NCBI GenBank assembly: GCA_003388505.1
Contig: QQVO01000029.1
Span: forward strand, 1 to 64,000
Direction of reading: 5' to 3'
Source of the DNA: Planctomycetota bacterium
Lineage (GTDB): Bacteria; Planctomycetota; Planctomycetia; Planctomycetales; Planctomycetaceae
DNA length: 64,000 bases
Part shown: positions 17,407 to 26,614 of the stretch, one piece after another
Layout of the letters: each line of letters begins with the position of its first letter
How positions within the stretch are numbered: the stretch's first letter is position 1
The notes under the pieces: model-generated
The model's database searches: none
What the model saw: the letters and a program-made list of their open reading frames with translations, nothing else
Told to the model about the DNA's origin: nothing
Program-made: the position numbers and the translations under genes

Positions 17407-19194
17407 GTGTTGCAACTGATTATTCGAGGACCGAATCCGCAGCAGCGGCTGCGCCATGCACTAACGGCCGGCAAGAGCCTCACGCTCGGCCGGACCGACG
17501 GCTGCGACATTCCCGTTCCCTGGGAACACGCCTTGTCGCGTACCCACGCCCGGCTGGAGTGCACCGACAGCCGGCTCGAGGTCAACGTCGTCGAGACCGC
17601 TCCCAATCCGGTTTTTCACCAGGGCCGCGGCGTGGAGCGCTGCTCGATCCTGCCGGGCGACTACTTCGTGATCGGCCAGACCAGTTTCTGGCTCGTCGCT
17701 CCGGACTCCTCGTCCGGCCCGGAAGACCCTGTCGAGGAAGTCGTCTTCACGAGGCAGCAGTTGCAGCAGGTGCGGTTTCAGGACGCCGACCGCCGAATCG
17801 AGGTCTTGAGTCGTCTGCCGGACGTGATCTCGGGGGCCGGCAGCCGGACGGAACTCCACGCGAATCTCTCAGGCGTCCTGCTGGCCGGAATTCCTCACGC
17901 CGACGCCGTCGCCGTCGTGGCCTTGGGCGAAGACCACCAGGTCACGTCTCCCTACTGGGAGCGGAGACGCGAAGCCGAGGGAGAGTTCCGTCCCAGCAGC
18001 CGGCTCGTGAGAGATTCGCTCGCCCGCAGGCAGAGCGTGTTGCACACGTGGGAAGCCGAACAGCCGCAGGAAGGGGAATATACCGTCTCCGCCGAGTTCG
18101 ATTGGGCGTTCTGCACGCCGGTCGTTTCCGGTGGACCTGGAGGCTGGGGACTCTACGTGACCGGCCGCCTGCCCGGCGCGGCTGCCCAGGTGCGGCGGCC
18201 CGACCCGCCCACCGGGTTCTACCTGCACGCCGACGTGAAATTCACCGAACTCGTCGCGGAGGTCGTCGCCTCGACGGAAAAACTGCGCAACCTCGAAGGC
18301 AATCTCTCGGTCCTCAGACAGTTTCTCTCACCCCCCATCCTCCGCGCGCTGGAGGAATCCTCCGAAGGGCGCGGACTCGACGAAGACCTCCTCTCCCCGC
18401 GCGAATGCGATGTCACCGTGCTCTTCTGCGACCTGCGCGGTTTCAGCCAGAAGGCCGAAGAAGCGGCCGGCGACCTGTCCGGACTTCTGGAGCGCGTCAG
18501 TTCGGCGCTCGAAATCATGACGCAGGAGATTCTCCACTACGGCGGCGTCACGGGAGACTTCCTCGGCGACGCCTCACTCGGATTCTGGGGCTGGCCGTTC
18601 CCCTCGGAGGAAGCGCCGCTCAACGCCTGCCGCGCAGCGCTCGCCATCCGCCGGCGGTTTCAGGAAGTGGGCGGCCAGCCCGGCCATCCGCTCTCGCACT
18701 TCGAGGTGGGAATCGGCGTCGCCCGCGGCCGCGCCATGGCCGGCAAGATCGGCACCAGCGACCGCATGACGGTGACGGTCTTCGGTCCCGTCGTCAATCT
18801 GGCCAGCCGGTTGCAGGGCATGACCAGACATCTGCACGTTCCCATCCTGATCGACGAGGAAACAGCCGGCACCGTCCGCAAACGATTGAGCCAGGCAGAG
18901 GGCCGTGTGCGCCGTCTGGCGAAGGTGCTCCCCTACGGACTCGAAACGCCGTTGATTGTGTCCGAACTGCTGCCGCCCGTCGCACAGTATCCGGACTTGA
19001 CGGACGAACATCTTTCCAGCTACGAAGAGGGCGTGGAACACTTCCTTGCCGGTCGTTGGGAGGAAGCCTATCGGTGTTTGCACGCCGTCCCTCCTTCGGA
19101 TCGCGCTCAGGACTTCCTGACGATGCGCATCGCTCAGAACGACCGCACGGCGCCGCGCGACTGGAACGGCGTCATCGCGTTACCGAGCAAGTGA
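17407..19194 (+). CDS. FHA-GAF-class III nucleotide cyclase
   Basis: The 595-aa cytoplasmic protein has an FHA domain (about 1-100; LGRTDGCDIPVPW...LSRTHARLE, the phosphothreonine-binding Arg/Ser/His residues), a GAF-like domain (about 140-270), a coiled linker (EKLRNLEGNLSVLRQFL) and a class III cyclase domain (about 330-510). Metal Asp residues appear in TVLFCDLRGFS and GDFLGDASLGFWG. The position usually held by the adenine-specifying Lys is Asp, and GPVVNLASRL replaces the usual GDxVNxAAR, keeping Asn and Arg. cAMP or cGMP as product is therefore open. An FHA domain directly after a Ser/Thr kinase gene suggests that the kinase docks to or regulates this cyclase. The start is GTG. Confidence 0.85.
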   Translation: MLQLIIRGPNPQQRLRHALTAGKSLTLGRTDGCDIPVPWEHALSRTHARLECTDSRLEVNVVETAPNPVFHQGRGVERCSILPGDYFVIGQTSFWLVAPDSSSGPEDPVEEVVFTRQQLQQVRFQDADRRIEVLSRLPDVISGAGSRTELHANLSGVLLAGIPHADAVAVVALGEDHQVTSPYWERRREAEGEFRPSSRLVRDSLARRQSVLHTWEAEQPQEGEYTVSAEFDWAFCTPVVSGGPGGWGLYVTGRLPGAAAQVRRPDPPTGFYLHADVKFTELVAEVVASTEKLRNLEGNLSVLRQFLSPPILRALEESSEGRGLDEDLLSPRECDVTVLFCDLRGFSQKAEEAAGDLSGLLERVSSALEIMTQEILHYGGVTGDFLGDASLGFWGWPFPSEEAPLNACRAALAIRRRFQEVGGQPGHPLSHFEVGIGVARGRAMAGKIGTSDRMTVTVFGPVVNLASRLQGMTRHLHVPILIDEETAGTVRKRLSQAEGRVRRLAKVLPYGLETPLIVSELLPPVAQYPDLTDEHLSSYEEGVEHFLAGRWEEAYRCLHAVPPSDRAQDFLTMRIAQNDRTAPRDWNGVIALPSK

Positions 19195-19445
19195 ATGGCG
19201 GACAGGATCCCGTCTCGAAGACGCACCGGCCGACAAGGGCCGGTCTCGATGACAGCGCGGCGGACGATGTCCGTTCCCGTCAGCGGGAAAATCTCGCAAG
19301 GCTGGGTTTCCACATTCCGGGTTTTGTGATTAAATCGAGTTGTCGAGTTTGTTGAGCGCCGAATGGGTCAGGCTGGGGCGCGCTGGACGAGCCGCGACAG
19401 GACGTTTGACTTCCTTCTTTTGCATTGCGAGAAGGCAACTGCATC

Positions 19446-19745
19446 ATGCTGCACTATACGTGCGATTCGTGCGGACGATCGATCGAAAGCGAGCGATACG
19501 TTGCGCGCGTTGAAGTCGCCCCCGCCTTTGATCCCGAGGACCTCACCGAGGAGGACCTCGACGACGACCATCTCGAACAGGTCGCCGAGTCGCTGCTCGA
19601 ACTCGAGAGCACCGGTGACTTTGTTCTGGACGAATGCGAGCCGAGAAAGTTCCGCTTCGACCTCTGTCCTCGTTGCTGGAAGAAGTACCTGGCCGATCCG
19701 CTCGGCCGAGACGCCGCACGGCGGCTCAACTTCAGCAAGAACTGA
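19446..19745 (+). CDS. Small zinc-ribbon-like protein
   Basis: The 99-aa protein starts YTCDSCGRSIESERY and ends with DLCPRCWKKYL, giving two CxxC pairs that could bind one zinc ion. The middle is very acidic (DPEDLTEEDLDDDHLEQ). Such proteins with paired CxxC occur widely in planctomycetes; the role is unknown. ATG 19446 has an AAGG about ten bases upstream. It lies 251 bp after the cyclase gene. Confidence 0.75.
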   Translation: MLHYTCDSCGRSIESERYVARVEVAPAFDPEDLTEEDLDDDHLEQVAESLLELESTGDFVLDECEPRKFRFDLCPRCWKKYLADPLGRDAARRLNFSKN

Positions 19746-19804
19746 AGTCCCGGCCCGCTGCTGAGCACGACCCGGCCTCCTCCTCAATCGCGGAGGATTG
19801 TGGA

Positions 19805-20341
19805 ATGGCACGTCTCGCGCGGCGATCCGGACGACTGACCCGGCGCATGCTGCTGTGGGGCGGAACCGGTGCGCTCATCGCGTCGCTGTCGTTCCTTCGC
19901 GCGGCGAACGTCTCACGCGTCCCCCCGCCGCTCGAGACGGCCGGGGAATACGAAGTCGCGCGCGTCGTCGATGGCGACACCCTGCTGCTCGAGACCGGGC
20001 ACCGGGTGCGCTTGTTGGGCGTCGACACGCCGGAAACGAAGCATCCCCACAGACCTGCCGAACCCTTCGGCCAGGCAGCGGCACAGTTTACCCGTCGCGC
20101 CGTCGAAGGCCGCATCGTGCGGCTGGAGTTCGACCGGCATCGCGTCGACCGCTACGGTCGGACCCTGGCCTTCGTCCGGCTGGGCGAAACGCTTCTCAAC
20201 GAAGAGCTGATTCGCGAAGGCTTCAGCCGCGCAGAAACGGGGTTCCCCTTTCGATCCGACTATCAGCGGCGATTCCAGGAAGCCGAATCCTCGGCCCGGC
20301 AACAGCGACTCGGAATCTGGTCGACCGAGGATTTCAAATAG
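19805..20341 (+). CDS. Thermonuclease (staphylococcal nuclease-like), membrane-anchored or secreted
   Basis: The 178-aa product has an N-terminal Arg-rich segment and hydrophobic helix (about 15-30, MLLWGGTGALIASLSFL), then an SNase domain: VARVVDGDTLLLETGHRVRLLG with the Ca-binding Asp, GVDTPETKHPH (Arg and Glu near the active site) and VDRYGRTLAFV (second Arg). These are the expected catalytic residues for Ca-dependent cleavage of DNA and RNA. The helix with twin Arg pairs could be a signal anchor or a cleaved export signal. ATG 19805 is chosen because it starts at this segment; the frame is open upstream. Confidence 0.85.
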   Translation: MARLARRSGRLTRRMLLWGGTGALIASLSFLRAANVSRVPPPLETAGEYEVARVVDGDTLLLETGHRVRLLGVDTPETKHPHRPAEPFGQAAAQFTRRAVEGRIVRLEFDRHRVDRYGRTLAFVRLGETLLNEELIREGFSRAETGFPFRSDYQRRFQEAESSARQQRLGIWSTEDFK

Positions 20342-20375
20342 TCGCCTGTCCACCCCGACAACAAAGGCGGCTGTG

Positions 20376-20479
20376 GAACTCTTTCAGAGTTCATGCGAAA
20401 ACGTCGTCCACGGCGACCCAGGGTGGCGCGGCTGCGCCGCTGACCCTGGGCTCTGATTGTCGTACGCCTTCAGCGTACG
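20376..20479. repeat. Dispersed multi-hairpin element (family E), copy 1
   Basis: Three perfect hairpins follow one another: GAACTC-TTTCA-GAGTTC (20376-20392), CCCAGGGT...ACCCTGGG with an inner GGCGC/GCGCC (20417-20450), and CGTACGC-CTTCA-GCGTACG (20461-20479). The last two match the element at 38231-38290 on the opposite strand, with different but still paired stem bases. A fourth hairpin with a TTCA loop, CGGCCT/AGGCCG, lies at 20597-20612. The rest of the 428-bp spacer holds no supported gene. Confidence 0.65.
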
Positions 20480-20769
20480 AACCGCACCCGCGAAATCCGT
20501 GTTGATCCGTCGAATCCGTGGAAATCTGTGTCCTGTGCGAGAATCCCCTGGGCCCGGTTCCTCGCTGGGGGCTCCATCCGAGTTGTGTGTTACTGACGGC
20601 CTTTCAAGGCCGGGGCATTGCGTCAACATCGATCGGGATTCCCATTTGCGCCCGGAGTGTGAACAATGGACTCGGCCGAACCGTTGTGCGCCGCTTGCGA
20701 ATCCCGCGCGGAGTGCGTCGCCCTCGGGGTCTCACTCATCGCGCCTTAGACGGAACAGGAAAGACCACA

Positions 20770-21570
20770 ATGCATCTGCGCCGCATCACGCTCAACAAAC
20801 GCCTCCAACATCGCCCCGGCCGCGTCTCTGTCGTCGCCGCCATTGTCCTCATCCTCACCGGCGCGGCCGGTTTCTTCGCCGCGTCCCGATTTCTGACGCC
20901 CGCGTTCGCCCAGGATCGCGAGAGGGAAGAACGGGACATCGATGAAGCCGAACGACGCGAACGGTTCCGAGAGGAACGACGTGAAGCCGAAGAACGGGAA
21001 GCCCATCGCCGCGAACGACGCGAACGGACGCGGGAGTTCGACGAGACGGTGGCCCACCTCCAGGAAGAGCGAAGGCGCCTGCTGCGGGAGATCGACGAAC
21101 TTCACGCCGAGCGGGAGCGGGTCTTGGACGACCTGAATGCCGCCATCGAAGAGCGGATGGACCAACTCCGCGAGCGCGAACATCAGCTCGAGGAATTACA
21201 ACGCCGCCGCGCACACGATGAGCACGCCCAACGCCATCGCGAACACGATCACCATCACGAACATCCTCCAATCCCAGACCCCGTCCGCGCCGAACTCCGC
21301 GAACTCCACCACCGCGTCGGTGAACTGACCGACATCGTCCACGAACTGCGCGAAACGATTCATCATCGTTTGCCCGCCGAGGACGAAGGCGTCCACGAAC
21401 ACCACCACGATCACGAGGCCGCGGAACGGCGAACTGACCCCGAGCATCGCGACGCCCCCGAACAGGTCCGCGAGGTCGAGGAAAGCGAGACGGACAATGC
21501 CCAGAAGTCTCTGGCCGAAGAAGTCGAAGAAGCGCTCAACGAGGAGGTCGCCGACGAGACCGAAGAGTAG
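20770..21570 (+). CDS. Exported or anchored His/Glu/Arg-rich coiled-coil protein
   Basis: The 266-aa protein has a Sec-type hydrophobic segment (about 20-48, ending LTPAFAQ, a possible cleavage site). A long charged coiled coil follows (about 50-150; ERRERFREERREAEEREAHR and similar). Two His-rich patches are present: HREHDHHHEHPP and HEHHHDHEAAE. A second short coil (RAELRELHHRVGELTDIVHEL) lies between them. The His clusters suggest metal binding in the periplasm, which is inference. The tail is acidic. ATG 20770 is the last start before the hydrophobic segment. Confidence 0.7.
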   Translation: MHLRRITLNKRLQHRPGRVSVVAAIVLILTGAAGFFAASRFLTPAFAQDREREERDIDEAERRERFREERREAEEREAHRRERRERTREFDETVAHLQEERRRLLREIDELHAERERVLDDLNAAIEERMDQLREREHQLEELQRRRAHDEHAQRHREHDHHHEHPPIPDPVRAELRELHHRVGELTDIVHELRETIHHRLPAEDEGVHEHHHDHEAAERRTDPEHRDAPEQVREVEESETDNAQKSLAEEVEEALNEEVADETEE

Positions 21571-21766
21571 GCGAACAACCGGCGTCAGCCCGTCGTCGTT
21601 CCCAAAGAACCGCAGGCCTCCCACCGCACGGAACCGGCCTTCCGACGACGACGATGAACATGAAGTTTTCGTTGAATTCAGTCCTGCAGCCAGATTTGGG
21701 GTGATCCAAACTGTGGAAGCGCCCGGTCGCGGTCAGACACCCTGAATTTGACACGGGCGATTACGT

Positions 21767-23089
21767 ATGAACCGCGCGGCCGCGATCTGTCTTTGTGTAA
21801 GTCTCTCGCTATCGCGTCCCCTGAATGCGCAGGATTCCGCGCCAACCGATATCGAACGTTCGGAGCAGAACGCAAATGACGAATGGGCGCGCGCCCTCTG
21901 GCTCTCGCTCCCATTGAGTCGCGCGTCCGATGCGGAAGTCACAGCGCAGTTCCTGCTTGCTTTGAAACTGGCGGATTCCAAGGCTCCGATTTACGTCTCG
22001 ATGGGTGATGCGGCGGCACAACTTGCCTACAGGCAGTCGGTAGAGGACGCATTTGATTCCGTGCAAGAAGAATTCGCCAGCGAATTGAGGAGCGAGCTTG
22101 AGCAGAAGCTTCCCCCGATCAATCTCGAAGACGAGGAGCAAGTCAAGGCCGCTCTCAAGGAGAGCCTTGAAAACTCTTACAGCGTGCTGGCTCGAAACGA
22201 TGCGACATTGGACGCCATCGGGAAACTGGTCGATGCGTCCGACAATGCAACCTCTGCCTCGGTGGCGTATTACCTCGCTGCAGTCGCAGAAGATTCAAAC
22301 TATCTTCCTGCGTGGTTCAAGCTGACAAAGTTTTCGGAAGGCGATGCGTTCGACGAATTCGCTCAGCATTTTCGCGAGGATGATCCCGACAACGCGCTTC
22401 CGCACTACATGATCGCAGGGGAGCATGTACGTAGGAATGAGTTGGATGCTGCTTTGGAAGCAACAAAAGCGGGCAACACGAAACCGAACTGTCGCTGGTA
22501 TCCGGCCGAGTTCCCCGCAAAGTTCGATCTGCGATATCCGCAGAGTGAGTTCTTGGAGCAATACGAGGCTGTCGGTGAGCCGATGACTGCCGCGAGTCTC
22601 CTCTCTTGGCGGAAGCGATTGGAGGATCTATCCGCCCATGAAGATCCTTTGCATCGGTCGCTTCGCATGACGAGCAGTGAATTAGTCGAACGTGCGAAGG
22701 TATTACGCCGGAATGGCAGACTCCGCGATTCCGTCGATACTCTGGAGGCTGTTCGGAGGATGGGCTATCACCTGATCACAGTCGAACCTCAGGATGGACT
22801 CATCATGGTCACCGGGCTTGACGTTGCATCGTCGTCGTACGGTCTCTTGCGAGAAGCGTATTCCGATCTGGAAGCAGACGCGAAGATCACAGCCCTCGAT
22901 GCATCGCAGGAGCGTCTCAAGGTTTTCCGTACCGAGTTTTCAAAGGCCCTTACCGATGGGCGGCCAACCGAGGAGGACGTCAAGCTCATTCTTCTCGGCG
23001 AGAAAAATGTCGTAGAGGAAGAGCGAATTCGCCTCCGACAGGCCCTGGTTGATTCGGGAATCATCGAAGCGGACGACGCATCCGATTGA
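21767..23089 (+). CDS. Secreted hypothetical protein of unusual composition
   Basis: The 440-aa product starts with a signal peptide (MNRAAAICLCVSLSLSRPLNAQ). The mature part is helical and acidic, with segments such as EEFASELRSELEQKLPPINL and AYYLAAVAEDSNYLPAWFKL that resemble TPR-like repeats. I recognise no named family. Codon use differs from its neighbours: many A/T third positions (for example gca, tca, ctt, gat and aag runs) compared with the strongly G/C-ending codons around it. That suggests recent acquisition or weak codon selection. It sits alone between the coiled-coil gene and the selB operon. Confidence 0.75.
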   Translation: MNRAAAICLCVSLSLSRPLNAQDSAPTDIERSEQNANDEWARALWLSLPLSRASDAEVTAQFLLALKLADSKAPIYVSMGDAAAQLAYRQSVEDAFDSVQEEFASELRSELEQKLPPINLEDEEQVKAALKESLENSYSVLARNDATLDAIGKLVDASDNATSASVAYYLAAVAEDSNYLPAWFKLTKFSEGDAFDEFAQHFREDDPDNALPHYMIAGEHVRRNELDAALEATKAGNTKPNCRWYPAEFPAKFDLRYPQSEFLEQYEAVGEPMTAASLLSWRKRLEDLSAHEDPLHRSLRMTSSELVERAKVLRRNGRLRDSVDTLEAVRRMGYHLITVEPQDGLIMVTGLDVASSSYGLLREAYSDLEADAKITALDASQERLKVFRTEFSKALTDGRPTEEDVKLILLGEKNVVEEERIRLRQALVDSGIIEADDASD

Positions 23090-23167
23090 GATGGCCCCGT
23101 GGTTTTGTGACTACTCTCTCTGATAGGATCGCGTTCGACGATTCTGGAGACGGTTCACGAGAGTGTG

Positions 23168-25120
23168 ATGGCACACCTGGTCCTTGGCACGGCCGGTCAC
23201 ATTGACCACGGCAAAACAAGCCTCATTCGCGCGCTTACCGGCGTCGACTGCGACCGGTTGCCGGAAGAAAGAGCGCGCGGGATTACGATCGACCTGGGCT
23301 TCACATCGCTCGATCTCGGCGAAGTGCAGTTCGGCGTCGTCGACGTGCCGGGGCATGAGCGGTTCGTTCACAACATGGTCGCCGGCGCGACCGGAATCGA
23401 CCTCGCGCTGCTCGTGATCGCCTGTGACGATTCCGTCATGCCGCAGACTGTCGAACACCTCGCGATTCTCGACCTGCTCGGCATTCGCGCCGGCGTCATC
23501 GCGCTGACGAAACGGGATCTGGTCGACGACGAGCACTTCGCACTGGTCCGCGAGGAAGTCGAAGAGCTCGTTTCCGGAACATTTCTCGAAAATGCGCCCG
23601 TCGTGCCGGTGGCGTCCACGACCGGCCTGGGACTGGAGCACTTGCGAGCCGCGCTCATCGACGCAGCGCGAAACGTGGTCGACGAGGGTGATTCCGACCG
23701 GCTGAACGGTGGCGGCGATGCGAGGCCGTTTCGGATGCCTGTCGATCGCGCGTTCACGCTCGCCGGCCATGGTACGGTCGTCACCGGAACGGTCCGCTCC
23801 GGGGCCACGCACACTGGCGAGACACTGCAGCTCTTGCCGGCCAGTCTCGACGTGCGCATTCGCAGTCTGCAGACGCACGGCGTCGACAGCGAAGCGGCCG
23901 GGGCAGGGCGGCGCACCGCCGTCAATCTCGCCGGCGTGAAACTCGACGACGTTGCACGCGGCGACGAACTCACGACTCCCGGTTGCTTCGAACCGACGCG
24001 GCGACTGCTGGTCAAACTGCAAACGCTCGCTACCGAGAAAAGGCCGCTCAAGCATCGCCAGCTTGTGCGGTTGCACGTCGCAGCCCGGGAAGTCACGGCG
24101 CGGATCATGACAGACGGCGAGCCGCTTGGTCCGGGCGCTGAGGGCTATGCGGTCGTCAAGTGCGCCTCCCCCGTCATCGCCGAATACGGACAGAAATTCA
24201 TTCTCCGGAGGCTCTCGCCCGTCGAGACAATCGGCGGTGGCCGCGTGCTCGCGACCGACAACCGCCGCCGGACAAGGCACCTCCTTGAAGCAGCCCCCGC
24301 ACTCGACGCCGGCGATCCCGCACAGCGCCTGCCTGCCTGGCTGGACCTCCTCGGAGAGGATGCCCTCGCTCCGGAGAAGTTGTGGATCTCGCTCGGCATC
24401 AACCCCGCCGAGCGAGACGCCTTGCTGGAGCAACTCATCGCCGCCGGGCAGATTCTCCCCTCGCCGGGGAAGACTGGCCGCTACATGTCCAACGACTACA
24501 AGGAAAAGCTCAAGGCCTGGCTCGTCCGCGGAGTCGAACGCGAACTGGAACGCCGCCGCCCCGCGCGTCTCGTCGATCGCACCCCCATCCTCACCGCCGC
24601 CGCAAAACGGACGGCCTCTGCCACGGTGATCGGCCTGCTGGACGAGCTTGTCAAAGAAGGACGGCTGCTCCAGCGCGGCGAACGGATCGGCGCAGCGGGC
24701 GACGCCGCCCAACTCACGCAAAGAGAGTCGGACGTCCTCAACCGTCTGGTCAAGAAGCTAGATGCGGCAGGCCCGTCGCCCCCCTCGCTCAAGGAATTCT
24801 CCACCGATTGCGATCTGTCGATAAAGCAGCTTGAACCGCTGGTCCAGGTGGCGGTCGACCAGGGACGCGTCGTCCGCGTCTCTCCCGATCTCGTCGTCGC
24901 TCCCGAGCAGCTTGACGAACTGAGGCGGCGGGCAGTCGAATGGATGGCCAACCACGGTCCCGCAACCGTGGCGCAGATCAAGGATCACTGGAATGTCTCG
25001 CGGAAATACGCCGTGCCCTATCTGGAATTCTTTGACGAAGTCGGCGTAACGCGACGCGACGCGGATAAACGGACCGCCGGCCCGAACGCCGACCGTCCGC
25101 TGGAGGAATGGCTGCCGTGA
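23168..25120 (+). CDS. selB: Selenocysteine-specific translation elongation factor
   Basis: SelB carries Sec-tRNA to UGA codons marked by a SECIS hairpin. The 650-aa product has the GTPase motifs [14 protein letters not shown] (P-loop), [25 protein letters not shown] and LTKRDL (in place of NKxD), then beta-barrel domains, then several winged-helix repeats in the C-terminal third (for example [16 protein letters not shown] and [24 protein letters not shown]), which bind mRNA in this family. Sequence length and order are normal. ATG 23168 is used; a GTG directly precedes it. The end overlaps the start of selA by 13 bp. Confidence 0.95.
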   Translation: MAHLVLGTAGHIDHGKTSLIRALTGVDCDRLPEERARGITIDLGFTSLDLGEVQFGVVDVPGHERFVHNMVAGATGIDLALLVIACDDSVMPQTVEHLAILDLLGIRAGVIALTKRDLVDDEHFALVREEVEELVSGTFLENAPVVPVASTTGLGLEHLRAALIDAARNVVDEGDSDRLNGGGDARPFRMPVDRAFTLAGHGTVVTGTVRSGATHTGETLQLLPASLDVRIRSLQTHGVDSEAAGAGRRTAVNLAGVKLDDVARGDELTTPGCFEPTRRLLVKLQTLATEKRPLKHRQLVRLHVAAREVTARIMTDGEPLGPGAEGYAVVKCASPVIAEYGQKFILRRLSPVETIGGGRVLATDNRRRTRHLLEAAPALDAGDPAQRLPAWLDLLGEDALAPEKLWISLGINPAERDALLEQLIAAGQILPSPGKTGRYMSNDYKEKLKAWLVRGVERELERRRPARLVDRTPILTAAAKRTASATVIGLLDELVKEGRLLQRGERIGAAGDAAQLTQRESDVLNRLVKKLDAAGPSPPSLKEFSTDCDLSIKQLEPLVQVAVDQGRVVRVSPDLVVAPEQLDELRRRAVEWMANHGPATVAQIKDHWNVSRKYAVPYLEFFDEVGVTRRDADKRTAGPNADRPLEEWLP

Positions 25121-26535
25121 GCGAACAGCAGGACGAAACAACCACAGTGCCCCCCGGCGTCGCGCTCGCCCGATTGAGGATGCTGCCCTCGGTCGACGAA
25201 GTGCTGAACCATCCGGAATTACAACGCGTCATCGACGACGTCGGCCGGCCGCGCTGCGCGGACTGGGCGCGTCAGAGCGTCGATTCGCTGCGGACCTCAC
25301 TCGTCCGGACCAACGGCAATTTCGATCGCAAAGACCTGCTGACGCAGGCAGTCCGCGCAACGGCCGAAGAATACGAAGCACGAATCACAAGTCGATTAGG
25401 CCGCGTCATCAATGCCACCGGAGTGCTGTTGCACACAAACCTCGGCCGGGCGCCGTTGGCCGACGCCGCAATCGATGCCGTCGCAGAATCGTCCCGGTTC
25501 ACCAACATCGAATTCGACCTCGCCACAGGCCGCCGAGGCCGCCGCGGCGCCGACGTCGAACGTCTCTTGTGCGAACTGACCGGCGCGGCGGCCGCTCTGG
25601 TCGTCAACAACTGCGCCGCCGCCACCCTGTTGGTGTTACAGACCTTGGCGGCCGGACGTGAAGTCGTCATCTCGCGCGGCCAGTTGATCGAAATCGGCGG
25701 CTCGTACCGTTTGCCCGATGTCTTCGCTGCGTCCGGCGCTGTTCTGCGCGAGGTCGGAACGACCAACCGCACCCGTTTGGCCGATTACGAAAGCGCCATC
25801 TGCGAAGACACAGCCGCGCTCCTCCGCGTGCATCACAGCAACTATCGCATTGTCGGATTCACCGAAGACGTCCCGATCGGTCCGCTCGTCGAGTTGGCCC
25901 ACTCAAAAGGCCTCCCCGCCGTGGACGATCTGGGGAGCGGATGCCTGCACGACCTCACCCCCTTCGGCTTGACCGGAGAACCGCTCGTGGGAGACAGCCT
26001 CAACTGCGGCGCAGACGTTGTCCTCTTCAGCGGCGACAAACTCCTTGGAGGACCGCAATGCGGCGTCATCCTCGGCGGCCGGGAACTCGTCGACCGACTC
26101 CGCGCCAGCCCGCTGACCCGCGCGCTCCGCGTCGATAAACTCACCCTCGCCGCGCTGAGTGCGACACTGCAGATTCACGCCGCCGGCCGCGCGTTCGACC
26201 AGATTCCCGTCCTGCGGATGATCGCCGCCGGCGCAGACGACCTGCACCGGCGGGCCGCCGCAATCTGTGAAGAAGTGAAAGCATCCTCGAACCACGCCGA
26301 CTGCGACCCCGTCGCCCTCGAATCAACCGTCGGCGGCGGTGCGCTCCCCGCCCAGACCCAATCGAGTTGGGCCGTGCGACTCCCCTCTTCCGCGCCCCAG
26401 GAGACCGCACTCCGCTTGCGGAGCGGGCGACCCGCAGTCGTCGGACGCATCGAAAACGACGCCATCCTCCTCGATCTTCGCTCCGTCCTGCCGGAAGAAG
26501 ACCAACTCCTCTCTCAAAGACTCGCCTCCCTCTGA
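25108..26535 (+). CDS. selA: L-seryl-tRNA(Sec) selenium transferase
   Basis: SelA is a PLP enzyme that converts Ser-tRNA(Sec) to Sec-tRNA(Sec) with selenophosphate. The 475-aa sequence shows the N-terminal tRNA-binding helix region, RVINATGVLLHTNLGRAPL, EFDLATGRRGRRG, VVNNCAAATLLVL, the acidic AVDDLGSGCL and the PLP Lys in LFSGDKLLGGPQCG (about 311). It overlaps selB by 13 bp. GGAGGA lies directly before ATG 25108; a GTG at 25117 with better spacing is an alternative start. Confidence 0.95.
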   Translation: MAAVSEQQDETTTVPPGVALARLRMLPSVDEVLNHPELQRVIDDVGRPRCADWARQSVDSLRTSLVRTNGNFDRKDLLTQAVRATAEEYEARITSRLGRVINATGVLLHTNLGRAPLADAAIDAVAESSRFTNIEFDLATGRRGRRGADVERLLCELTGAAAALVVNNCAAATLLVLQTLAAGREVVISRGQLIEIGGSYRLPDVFAASGAVLREVGTTNRTRLADYESAICEDTAALLRVHHSNYRIVGFTEDVPIGPLVELAHSKGLPAVDDLGSGCLHDLTPFGLTGEPLVGDSLNCGADVVLFSGDKLLGGPQCGVILGGRELVDRLRASPLTRALRVDKLTLAALSATLQIHAAGRAFDQIPVLRMIAAGADDLHRRAAAICEEVKASSNHADCDPVALESTVGGGALPAQTQSSWAVRLPSSAPQETALRLRSGRPAVVGRIENDAILLDLRSVLPEEDQLLSQRLASL

Positions 26536-26614
26536 TTCCGCTTCGCCGCCGTCGCATCGGCCCCAACCAGACTTTTCGCCGAACATTCGCACTCAGGAAC
26601 CGTGGACCGCACCC

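Noticed and set aside
17070-19355. 761-codon open frame on the plus strand across the cyclase gene
   Set aside because: Its translation is Arg/Pro/Ser-rich and overlaps two well-supported genes in another frame.
23090-23167. tRNA-Sec gene near selB
   Set aside because: The gap is under 80 bp and has no acceptor or T-arm pattern. No T-loop word with pairing arms was seen in the other spacers of the selenium region.
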